64,000 nt of DNA, from positions 1,302,001-1,366,000 of the forward strand of contig JAGKQI010000087.1 of the NCBI GenBank assembly GCA_018806915.1, read 5' to 3'. Numbering within the stretch: the first letter of the stretch is position 1; each line of letters opens with the position of its first letter. The notes beneath the pieces were generated by a model. That model did not search any database, had not been told where the DNA came from, and saw only the letters and a program-made list of their open reading frames with translations. Made by a program: the position numbers and the translations under genes. Shown piece after piece: positions 50,778-60,895 of this stretch. Source of the DNA: Phytophthora colocasiae (taxonomy: Eukaryota > Oomycota > Peronosporomycetes > Peronosporales > Peronosporaceae).

Positions 50778-51144
50778 CTCCAAAGACAAGTCGAAGAGCA
50801 AGTGAAGCGACATGGAGACGAGGAAGAAGAGGCGACGAGCGAATGGCAATGTATGGATAGCTCGCGGAAGTGTGTAGCGTAAGATGAAGAAAACAGTAGC
50901 TGTAGTGAAAGCGAATCCAATCATGATGTTGAAGTGAGAAAGAATGGCCAATGAAAATTGGAGCATACGGAATTTGGCAAAGGCTAAGATTTGATTGAGT
51001 ACCTGCACTAAAATCGGATTATTAGATCCCCCCCCCTCCTCCCTCCATCGACTTGATCACCTTGTGTTGAGTACATCTTGCACTCATCCTCACAACTCAA
51101 CTTTCCTTTAACACGACACACATCCACACATCGCTGACTTAACC

Positions 51145-51723
51145 ATGACGCTAAATCTTACAGAAGACGCTGACACCTTCGAGGCTGCGACGTCGAGTCT
51201 GAAGCTACAAGCTCCGACAACACTGGACGGACTCCCGTCGTCCATGGAACTAACTGGTCGAAACGGAACCGGCTCTGGCTAGGACAGCTACAAAAAGAAC
51301 AAGTTTTAAAAGGAGACCCAAGAGACCAGCAAGCTACAACCCAACCATGCGCGTTCGAGGCAACGGAAGGAGCTTCTGTACCTCCGAGAGAAGGTCATGG
51401 AGCTGGAGCAAGAGATCAAGGTACTGCAGTGTACTTGCCGGCCTAAAACACTGACGGCAGCAAGTGTTAAAGAAAACAAACCCAGTATACACATTGAAGA
51501 AGTTACCTCGCCAACAAACGTCAAAACCGCTATGTGGAAGGAGATGGCGAGTCTCGCGTTCGGTTGGAAGCAACTCAACGTAAGGAGGTGTTTTTCAGCA
51601 CAGAGCCACATCGTGATCTTTCAGCCTTTGCTCGCCAGCGGAAACGATATGATCCGTTTGTCACGAAGGCTCACAAGAGACAAATTCGCGATTGACAGCT
51701 ACTTATCCATCACAGAAAGTTGA
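51145..51723 (+). pseudogene. bZIP-like pseudogene, copy 5
   Basis: As copy 1, same lesions. Confidence 0.6.
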
Positions 51724-51821
51724 TGTCTTCGGCATCAATGTTGCGTCGCATGAAGCCCACCTCACTCCGCATTTCGCGTCCTCCCGGCATTCAACTACCA
51801 ACCGAAGAACCAAGCGACAAA

Positions 51822-52722
51822 ATGCAGTCCTCCAAGCTTCTCGGCCTGCTCGGCCTGTTGATCGCTGCCTCCGTCCTCCAACCGACTGACGCCCGTCAAC
51901 TCGGCTCTTACAATGGCTACGGACACCACCACCATAAACACGACCATGACCACGACCATGACCACGACCACAAGAAGAGGCACCATCGACACGACCACAA
52001 ACATGACCATGACCACTCACACTACCGTCGCCGTCTAGAAGACAAGGACGACAAGGCCAAGGCCACGGAGTCCTCCGACTACAACTATGGCAACTACGAC
52101 TACAAGCACGACGTCTACGGCTATGAGCACAAGGGCTATGGCTCCGACCACGACGACTACGACTACAAGGGCTTTGGTGTCGGCTATAGTTATGGCTACA
52201 ATAGCTACGGCGGAGACTGCGACGACTATGGCCATGACAAGGACTACTACAGCTATGGCAAGGATTATTACAGTTACGGCAAGAAGGGCGACAACTACTA
52301 TCCCGACTACTACAGTAGCTACGGCAAGAAGGGAGACTACTACTACCCGGACTACTACTCGTCGTATGGTGGTGGCTACGGCTATGGCTACTACCCGGAC
52401 TACTCCTACGGTTACCCGAGCTACCCGAGCTGAGCTACCCGAGCTACCCGAGCTACCCGAGCTACCCGAGCTACCCTGAGCTACGGCTACGGGCAACGAC
52501 TACAGCTATGGCTACCCTTATTACGGCGGTTTCGGCTACGAGTCTGCCGCGTCGGGTGCCACGTCGGGTGCTGCTGGCATTGGTGGTGACGAAAGAAGCA
52601 GAGTCCGCGACTGTTTCCACTGATGCTAAGGTAGAGAAGGATGGCAAGGCAGCAGCAGCAACAGCAGCGAAGCCGAAGGAGGAAGCCAAGTCTGACTCCA
52701 AAGACAAGTCGAAGAGCAAGTG
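51822..52722 (+). pseudogene. Tyr/His-rich gene, copy 6, broken in the PSY repeats
   Basis: Signal peptide (one change, IAASV), His block and Tyr region are intact to a TGA within the PSY minisatellite at about 52431, where CCGAGCTGAGCTACC replaces a full unit. Further small indels follow (CCCTGAGC, ACGGGCAACG, GAAAGAAGCAG). The 3' end keeps the tail and stop at 52720-52722. It is the last complete unit before the LTR chimeras. Confidence 0.85.
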
Positions 52723-52980
52723 AAGCGACCTGGAGACGAGGAAGAAGAGGCGACGAGCGAATGGCAATGTATGGATAGCTCGCGGAAGTGTGTAGCGTAA
52801 GATGAAGAAAACAGTAGCTGTAGTGAAAGCGAATCCAATCATGATGTTGAAGTGAGAAAGAATGGCCAATGAAAATTGGAGCATACGGAATTTGTCAAAG
52901 GCTAAGATTTGATTGAGTACCTGCACTAAAATCGGATTATTAGACCCCCCTCCCCCTCCTCCCTTGAGTACATCTTGCAC

Positions 52981-53060
52981 TCATCCTCACAACTCAACTT
53001 TCTGTCAACACGACACACATCGCTGACTTAACCATGACTAAATCTTACAGTAGCCGCTGA
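52981..53060 (+). pseudogene. bZIP-like pseudogene, copy 6, cut at its start by an LTR
   Basis: The leader and first codons (ACCATGACTAAATCTTACAG) are followed at 53061 by the LTR instead of the DTFEAATSS codons. Compared with other units, this places the insertion just after GCTGA. Confidence 0.6.
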
Positions 53061-53314
53061 TGTCAGAGATTGCAGTGGTGTCGATCTCTCGCAGTTTTAC
53101 AGTGTCGTATGTGACCTGAAATGATGTTACCATTAGGTGGATTGACTCACGTCTATACTGAGACTAGTACTAGCATACTCTAAGCTAGAGGGGGGTTTTC
53201 CGCAAGGTTTCCTCCTCAATCCCAATCTTTCCGTGGACATCCTGTTGTTCTCGTGTCTTACTCTGCTCTACCAAGTGTGCTACAGCACTCCATTCTACTG
53301 CGTGTGTGCCCTCA
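53061..53314 (+). repeat. First LTR copy of the macrosatellite
   Basis: 254 bp, TGTCAG to CCCTCA, followed by GGTTATGAGGCCCA, a primer site with one extra G. Six further units (to the one starting 58691) carry the same extra G; the units starting 59645 and 60581 have the uninterrupted GGTTATGAGCCCA. Confidence 0.85.
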
Positions 53315-53377
53315 GGTTATGAGGCCCAAGACTGTGGGGCTTTGTAGCGAACACTTGTGAACCTCTGAAGAAGAACG

Positions 53378-53575
53378 ATGGATGGTCTGAACTCTACGAC
53401 TGCTGCAATTACGTCTGGAGTATCGTCAGTTGGACAAGTTGTGTCAAACGTTGTTATTACGGCGGTTTTGGCTACGAGTCTGCCGCGTCGGGTGCCACGT
53501 CGGGTGCTGCTGGCATTGGTGGTGACGAAAAGAAGCAAGAGTCCGCGACTGTTTCCACTGATGCTACCAAGGTAG
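53378..53575 (+). other. Chimeric 65-codon ORF (gag start plus off-frame gene tail)
   Basis: The ATG belongs to the gag leader (MDGLNSTTAAITSGVSSVGQ) and the frame continues into an alternative frame of the gene tail (SLPRRVPRRVLLALVVTK). The same ORF is open at 55254-55451, 58069-58266 and 59006-59215 (69 codons, one extra VPRR), is altered at 59958-60155 and shortened at 56192-56374. Each sits about 65 bp downstream of an LTR, but there is no evidence of translation. Confidence 0.4.
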
Positions 53576-56500
53576 AGAAGGATGGCAAGGCAGCAGCAGC
53601 AACAGCAGCGAAGCCGAAGCGGAGAGCCAAGTCTGACTCCAAAGACAAGTCGAAGAGAGCAAGTGGAAGCGACCTGGAGACGAGGAAGAAGAGGCGACGA
53701 GCGAATGGCAATGTATGGATAGCTCGCGGAAGTGTGTAGCGTAAGATGAAGAAAACAGTAGCTGTAGTGAAAGCGAATCCAATCATGATGTTGAAGTGAG
53801 AAAGAATGGCCAATGAAAATTGGAGCATACGGAATTTGTCAAAGGCTAAGATTTGATTGAGTACCTGCACTAAAATCGGATTATTAGACCCCCCTCCCCC
53901 TCCTCCCTTGAGTACATCTTGCACTCATCCTCACAACTCAACTTTCCGTCAACACGACACACATCGCTGACTTAACCATGACTAAATCTTACAGTAGCCG
54001 CTGATGTCAGAGATTGCAGTGGTGTCGATCTCCGCAGTTTTACAGTGTCAAGTGTGACCTGAAATGATGTTACCATTAGGTGGATTGACTCACGTCTATA
54101 CTGAGACTAGTACTAGCATACTCTAAGCTAGAGGGGGGTTTTCCGCAAGGTTTCCTCCTCAATCCCAATTTTTCCGTGGACATCCTGTTGTTCTCGTGTC
54201 TTACTCTGCTCTACCAAGTGTGCTACAGCACTCCATTCTACTGCGTGTGTGCCCTCAGGTTATGAGGCCCAAGACTGTGGGGCTTTGTAGCGAACACTTG
54301 TGAACTCTGAAGAAGAACGATGGATGGTCTGAACTCACGACTGCTGCAATTACGTCTGAGGTATCGTCAGTTGGACAAGTTGTGTCAAACGTTATATATG
54401 GCGGTTTTGGCTACGAGTCTGCCGCGTCGGGTGCCACGTCGGGTGCTGCTGGCATTGGTGGTGACGAAAAGAAGCAAGAGTCCGCGACTGTTTCCACTGA
54501 TGCTACCAAGGTAGAGAAGGATGGCAAGGCAGCAGCAGCAACAGCAGCGAAGCCGAAGGAGGAAGCCAAGTCTGACTCCAAAGACAAGTCGAAGAGCAAG
54601 TGAAGCGACCTGGAGACGAGGAAGAAGAGGCGACGAGCGAATGGCAATGTATGGATAGCTCGCGGAAGTGTAGCGTAAGATGAAGAAAACAGTAGCTGTA
54701 GTGAAAGCGAATCCAATCATGATGTTGAAGTGAGAAAGAATGGCCAATGAAAATTGGAGCATAACGGAATTTGTCAAAGGCTAAGATTTGATTGAGTACC
54801 TGCACTAAAATCGGATTATTAGACCCCCCTCCCCCTCCTCCCTTGAGTACATCTTGCACTCATCCTCACAACTCAACTTTCCGTCAACACGACACACATC
54901 GCTGACTTAACCATGACTAAATCTTACAGTAGCCGCTGATGTCAGAGATTGCAGTGGTGTCGATCTCCGCAGTTTTACAGTGTCAAGTGTGACCTGAAAT
55001 GATGTTACCATTAGGTGGATTGACTCACGTCTATACTGAGACTAGTACTAGCATACTCTAAGCTAGAGGGGGGTTTTCCGCAAGGTTTCCTCCTCAATCC
55101 CAATCTTTCCGTGGACATCCTGTTGTTCTCGTGTCTTACTCTGCTTTCACCAAGTGTGCTACAGCACTCCATTCTGCGTGTGTGCCCTCAGGTTATGAGG
55201 CCCAAGACTGTGGGGCTTTGTAGCGAACACTTGTGAACCTCTGAAGAAGAACGATGGATGGTCTGAACTCTACGACTGCTGCAATTACGTCTGGAGTATC
55301 GTCAGTTGGACAAGTTGTGTCAAACGTTGTTATTACGGCGGTTTTGGCTACGAGTCTGCCGCGTCGGGTGCCACGTCGGGTGCTGCTGGCATTGGTGGTG
55401 ACGAAAAGAAGCAAGAGTCCGCGACTGTTTCCACTGATGCTACCAAGGTAGAGAAGGATGGCAAGGCAGCAGCAGCAACAGCAGCGAAGCCGAAGGAGGA
55501 AGCCAAGTCTGACTCCAAAGACAAGTCGAAGAGCAAGTGAAGCGACCTGGAGACGAGGAAGAAGAGGCGACGAGCGAATGGCAATGTATGGATAGCTCGC
55601 GGAAGTGTGTAGCGTAAGATGAAGAAAACAGTAGCTGTAGTGAAAGCGAATCCAATCATGATGTTGAAGTGAGAAAGAATGGCCAATGAAAATTGGAGCA
55701 TACGGAATTTGGCAAAGGCTAAGATTTGATTGAGTACCTGCACTAAAATCGGATTATTAGACCCCCCTCCCCCTCCTCCCTTGAGTACATCTTGCACTCA
55801 TCCTTACAACTCAACTTTCCGTCAACACGACACATCGCTGACTTAACCATGACTAAATCTTACAGTAGCCGCTGATGTCAGAGATTGCAGTGGTGTCGAT
55901 CTCCGCAGTTTTACAGTGTCAAGTGTGACCTGAAATGATGTTACCATTAGGTGGATTGACTCACGTCTATACTGAGACTAGTACTAGCATACTCTAAGCT
56001 AGAGGGGGGTTTTCCGCAAGGTTTCCTCCTCAATCCCAATCTTTCCGTGGACATCCTGTTGTTCTCGTGTCTTACTCTGCTCTACCAAGTGTGCTACAGC
56101 ACTCCATTCTACTGCGTGTGTGCCCTCAGGTTATGAGGCCCAAGACTGTGGGGCTTTGTAGCGAACACTTGTGAACCTCTGAAGAAGAACGATGGATGGT
56201 CTGAACTCTACGACTGCTGCAATTACGTCTGGAGTATCGTCAGTTGGACAAGTTGTGTCAAACGTTGTTATTACGGCGGTTTTGGCTACGAGTCTGCCGC
56301 GTCGGGTGCCACGTCGGGTGCTGCTGGCATTGGTGGTGACGAAAGAAGCAAGAGTCCGCGACTGTTTCCACTGATGCTACCAAGGTAGAGAAGGATGGCG
56401 TGAAAGGCGGCAGCAGCAACAGCAGCGAAGCCGAAGGAGGAAGCCAAGTCTGACTCCAAAGACAAGTCGAAGAGCAAGTGAAGCGACCTGGAGACGAGGA

Positions 56501-57130
56501 AGAAGAGGCGACGAGCGAATGGCAATGTATGGATAGCTCGCGGAAGTGTGTAGCGTAAGATGAAGAAAACAGTAGCTGTAGTGAAAGCGAATCCAATCAT
56601 GATGTTGAAGTGAGAAAGAATGGCCAATGAAAATTGGAGCATACGGAATTTGTCAAAGGCTAAGATTTGATTGAGTACCTGCACTAAAATCGGATTATTA
56701 GACCCCCCTCCCCCTCCTCCCTTGAGTACATCTTGCACTCATCCTTACAACTCAACTTTCCGTCAACACGACACACATCGCTGACTTAACCATGACTAAA
56801 TCTTACAGTAGCTGATGTCAGAGATTGCAGTGGTGTCGATCTCCGCAGTTTTACAGTGTCAAGTGTGACCTGAAATGATGTTACCATTAGGTGGATTGAC
56901 TCACGTCTATACTGAGACTAGTACTAGCATACTCTAAGCTAGAGGGGGGTTTTCCGCAAGGTTTCCTCCTCAATCCCAATCTTTCCGTGGACATCCTGTT
57001 GTTCTCGTGTCTTACTCTGCTCTACCAAGTGTGCTACAGCACTCCATTCTACTGCGTGTGTGCCTCAGGTTATGAGGCCCAAGACTGTGGGGCTTTGTAG
57101 CGAACACTTGTGAACCTCTGAAGAAGAACG

Positions 57131-57415
57131 ATGGATGGTCTGGAACTCTGCCGACTGCTGCAATTACGTCTGAGTATCGTCAGTTGGACAAGTTGTGTCA
57201 AACGTTGTTATTACGGCGGTTTTGGCTACGAGTCTGCCGCGTCGGGTGCCACGTCGGGTGCTGCTGGCATTGGTGGTGACGAAAAGAAGCAAGAGTCCGC
57301 GACTGTTTCCACTGATGCTACCAAGGTAGAGAAGGATGGCAAGGCAGCAGCAACAGCAGCGAAGCCGAAGGAGGAAGCCAAGTCTGACTCCAAAGACAAG
57401 TCGAAGAGCAAGTGA
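57131..57415 (+). other. Chimeric ORF in frame with the Tyr/His-rich tail (94 aa)
   Basis: In this unit small indels in the gag leader place its ATG in frame with the native gene tail: MDGLELCRLLQLRL, then CYYGGFGYESAASGATSG through to SKDKSKSK. A similar in-frame fusion occurs at 59900-60244, starting from the ATG inside the primer site. No signal peptide is present. A chance product of drift is the simplest reading. Confidence 0.4.
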
Positions 57416-59899
57416 AGCGACCTGGAGACGAGGAAGAAGAGGCGACGAGCGAATGGCAATGTATGGATAGCTCGCGGAAGTGTGTAGCGTAAGATGAAGA
57501 AAACAGTAGCTGTAGTGAAAGCGAATCCAATCATGATGTTGAAGTGAGAAAGAATGGCCAATGAAAATTGGAGCATACGGAATTTGGCAAAGGCTAAGAT
57601 TTGATTGAGTACCTGCACTAAAATCGGATTATTAGACCCCCCTCCCCCTCCTCCCTTGAGTACATCTTGCACTCATCCTTACAACTCAACTTTCCGTCAA
57701 CACGACACACATCGCTGACTTAACCATGACTAAATCTTACAGTAGCCGCTGATGTCAGAGATTGCAGTGGTGTCGATCTCCGCAGTTTTACAGTGTCAAG
57801 TGTGACCTGAAATGATGTTACCATTAGGTGGATTGACTCACGTCTATACTGAGACTAGTACTAGCATACTCTAAGCTAGAGGGGGGTTTTCCGCAAGGTT
57901 TCCTCCTCAATCCCAATCTTTCCGTGGACATCCTGTTGTTCTCGTGTCTTACTCTGCTCTACCAAGTGTGCTACAGCACTCCATTCTACTGCGTGTGTGC
58001 CCTCAGGTTATGAGGCCCAAGACTGTGGGGCTTTGTAGCGAACACTTGTGAACCTCTGAAGAAGAACGATGGATGGTCTGAACTCTACGACTGCTGCAAT
58101 TACGTCTGGAGTATCGTCAGTTGGACAAGTTGTGTCAAACGTTGTTATTACGGCGGTTTTGGCTACGAGTCTGCCGCGTCGGGTGCCACGTCGGGTGCTG
58201 CTGGCATTGGTGGTGACGAAAAGAAGCAAGAGTCCGCGACTGTTTCCACTGATGCTACCAAGGTAGAGAAGGATGGCAAGGCAGCAGCAACAGCATGAAG
58301 CCGAAGGAGGAAGCCAAGTCTGACTCCAAAGACAAGTCGAAGAGCAAGTGAAGCGACCTGGAGACGAGGAAGAAGAGGCGACGAGCGAATGGCAAATGTA
58401 TGGATAGCCTCGCGGAAGTGTGTAGCGTAAGATGAAGAAAACAGTAGCTGTAGTGAAAGCGAATCCAATCATGATGTTGAAGGGAGAAAGAATGGCCAAT
58501 GAAAATTGGAGCATACGGAATTTGGCAAAGGCTAAGATTTGATTGAGTACCTGCACTAAAATCGGATTATTAGACCCCCCTCCCCCTCCTCCCTTGAGTA
58601 CATCTTGCACTCATCCTTACAACTCAACTTTCCGTCAACACGACACACATCGCTGACTTAACCATGACTAAATCTTACAGTAGCCGCTGATGTCAGAGAT
58701 TGCAGTGGTGTCGATCTCCGCAGTTTTACAGTGTCAGTGTGACCTGAAATGATGTTACCATTAGGTGGATTGACTCACGTCTATACTGAGACTAGTACTA
58801 GCATACTCTAAGCTAGAGGGGGGTTTTCCGCAAGGTTTCCTCCTCAATCCCAATCTTTCCGTGGACATCCTGTTGTTCTCGTGTCTTACTCTGCTCTACC
58901 AAGTGTGCTACAGCACTCCATTCTACTGCGTGTGTGCCCTCAGGTTATGAGGCCCAAGACTGTGGGGCTTTGTAGCGAACACTTGTGAACCTCTGAAGAA
59001 GAACGATGGATGGTCTGAACTCTACGACTGCTGCAATTACGTCTGGAGTATCGTCAGTTGGACAAGTTGTGTCAAACGTTGTTATTACGGCGGTTTTGGC
59101 TACGAGTCTGCCGCGTCGGGTGCCACGTCGGGTGCCACGTCGGGTGCTGCTGGCATTGGTGGTGACGAAAAGAAGCAAGAGTCCGCGACTGTTTCCACTG
59201 ATGCTACCAAGGTAGAGAAGGATGGCAAGGCAGCAGCAGCAACAGCAGCGAAGCCGAAGGAGGAAGCCAAGTCTGACTCCAAAGACAAGTCGAAGAGCAA
59301 GTGAAGCGACCTGGAGACGAGGAAGAAGAGGCGACGAGCGAATGGCAATGTATGGATAGCTCGCGGAAGTGTGTAGCGTAAGATGAAGAAAACAGTAGCT
59401 GTAGTGAACAAAGCGAATCCAATCATGATGTTGAAGTGAGAAAGAATGGCCAATGAAAATTGGAGCATACGGAATTTGTCAAAGGCTAAGATTTGATTGA
59501 GTACCTGCACTAAAATCGGATTATTAGACCCCCCTCCCCCTCCTCCCTTGAGTACATCTTGCACTCATCCTCACAACTCAACTTTCCGTCAACACGACAC
59601 ACATCGCTGACTTAACCATGACTAAATCTTACAGTAGCCGCTGATGTCAGAGATTGCAGTGGTGTCGATCTCCGCAGTTTTACAGTGTCAAGTGTGACCT
59701 GGAAATGATGTTACCATTAGGTGGATTGACTCACGTCTATGTCGAGACTAGTACTGGCATACTCTAAGCCAGAGGGGGTTTTCGCAAGGTTTCCTCCTCA
59801 ATCCCAATCTTTCCGTGGACATCCTGTTGTTCTCGTGTCTTTCACTCTGCTCTACCAGTGCTACAGCACTCCATTCTACTGCGTGTGTGCCCTCAGGTT

Positions 59900-60244
59900 A
59901 TGAGCCCAAGACTGTGGGGCTTTGTAGCGAACACTTGTGAACCTCTGAAGAAGAACGATGGATGGTCTGAACTCTACGACTGCTGCAATTACGTCTGGAG
60001 TATCGTCAGTTGGACAAGTTGTGTCAAACGTTGTTATTACGGCGGTTTGGCTACGAGTCTGCCGGCGTCGGGTGCCACGTCGGGTGCTGCTGGCATTGGT
60101 GGTGACGAAAAGAAGCAAGAGTCGCGATCTGTTTCCACTGATGCTACCAAGGTAGAGAAGGATGGCAAGGCAGCAGCAGCAACAGCAGCGAAGCCGAAGG
60201 AGGAAGCCAAGTCTGACTCCAAAGACAAGTCGAAGAGCAAGTGA
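59900..60244 (+). other. Chimeric ORF starting in the primer-binding site (114 aa)
   Basis: With the uninterrupted primer site the frame reads MSPRLWGFVANTCEPLKKND through the gag leader into the gene tail, with a short frame wobble around YYGGLATSLPASG, and ends at the native stop. In units with the extra G the same ATG leads to an early stop. Confidence 0.35.
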
Positions 60245-60580
60245 AGCGACCTGGAGACGAGGAAGAAGAGGCGACGAGCGAATGGCAATGTATGGATAGC
60301 TCGCGGAAGTGTGTAGCGTAAGATGAAGAAAACAGTAGCTGTAGTGAAAGCGAATCCAATCATGATGTTGAAGTGAGAAAGAATGGCCAATGAAAATTGG
60401 AGCATACGGAATTTGGCAAAGGCTAAGATTTGATTGAGTACCTGCACTAAAATCGGATTATTAGACCCCCCTCCCCCTCCTCCCTTGTGTACATCTTGCA
60501 CTCATCCTTACAACTCAACTTTCCGTCAACACGACACACATCGCTGACTTAACCATGACTAAATCTTTGGTAGCCGCTGA

Positions 60581-60833
60581 TGTCAGAGATTGCAGTGGTG
60601 TCGATCTCCGCAGTTTTACAGTGTCAAGTGTGACCTGAAATGATGTTACCATTAGGTGGATTGACTCACGTCTATACTGAGACTAGTACTAGCATACTCT
60701 AAGCTAGAGGGGGGTTTTCCGCAAGGTTTCCTCCTCAATCCCAATCTTTCCGTGGACATCCTGTTGTTCTCGTGTCTTACTCTGCTCTACCAAGTGTGCT
60801 ACAGCACTCCATTCTACTGCGTGTGTGCCCTCA
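60581..60833 (+). repeat. 5' LTR of Copia 3
   Basis: 253 bp, TGTCAG to CCCTCA. Inverted GAGGGGGG/CCTCCTC motif at 60707-60736. Confidence 0.85.
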
Positions 60834-60846
60834 GGTTATGAGCCCA
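60834..60846 (+). other. Primer-binding site of Copia 3
   Basis: GGTTATGAGCCCA, identical to the sites of Copia 1 and 2. Confidence 0.75.
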
Positions 60847-60895
60847 AGACTGTGGGGCTTTGTAGCGAACACTTGTGAACCTCTGAAGAAGAACG

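Larger units (their letters stand above)
42236..52980 (+). repeat. Tandem array of six ~1.9-kb Tyr/His-rich gene units
   Basis: Start codons of the repeated gene lie at 42297, 44204, 46077, 47987, 49896 and 51822, giving periods of 1,907, 1,873, 1,910, 1,909 and 1,926 bp. Each unit contains the secreted-protein gene, a ~350-bp spacer with a C-run, a bZIP-like pseudogene and a ~100-bp leader with the core promoter. Between-copy divergence is very low, indicating recent amplification or ongoing homogenisation. The left edge starts at the promoter; the right edge passes into the LTR-chimeric array. Confidence 0.93.
53061..60580 (+). repeat. Macrosatellite: 8 tandem ~940-bp LTR/host-gene-tail chimeras
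   Basis: LTR starts recur at 53061, 54005, 54940, 55876, 56816, 57753, 58691, 59645 and 60581 (periods 935-954 bp). Each unit reads: Copia 3 LTR (~253 bp), primer site, gag leader with ATGGATGGTCTGAAC, junction GTGTCAAACGTTGTT, then the Tyr/His-rich gene tail (TATTACGGCGG... to its stop, ~205 bp), its 3' flank and the start of the bZIP-like pseudogene up to the next LTR. Tails start at 53455, 54400, 55333, 56270, 57210, 58147, 59088 and 60038. The ninth LTR belongs to the longer Copia element. Units differ by scattered substitutions and small indels. Confidence 0.95.

Noticed and set aside
44204..52722. RRRLED in the Tyr/His-rich proteins as an RxLR motif
   Set aside because: The order is R-R-R-L, not R-x-L-R, and there is no dEER-type layout. 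It may instead be a basic processing site.
53061..60580. CRISPR-like array
   Set aside because: Units are ~940 bp with LTR and gene-tail content, not short repeats with unique spacers, and the genome is eukaryotic.
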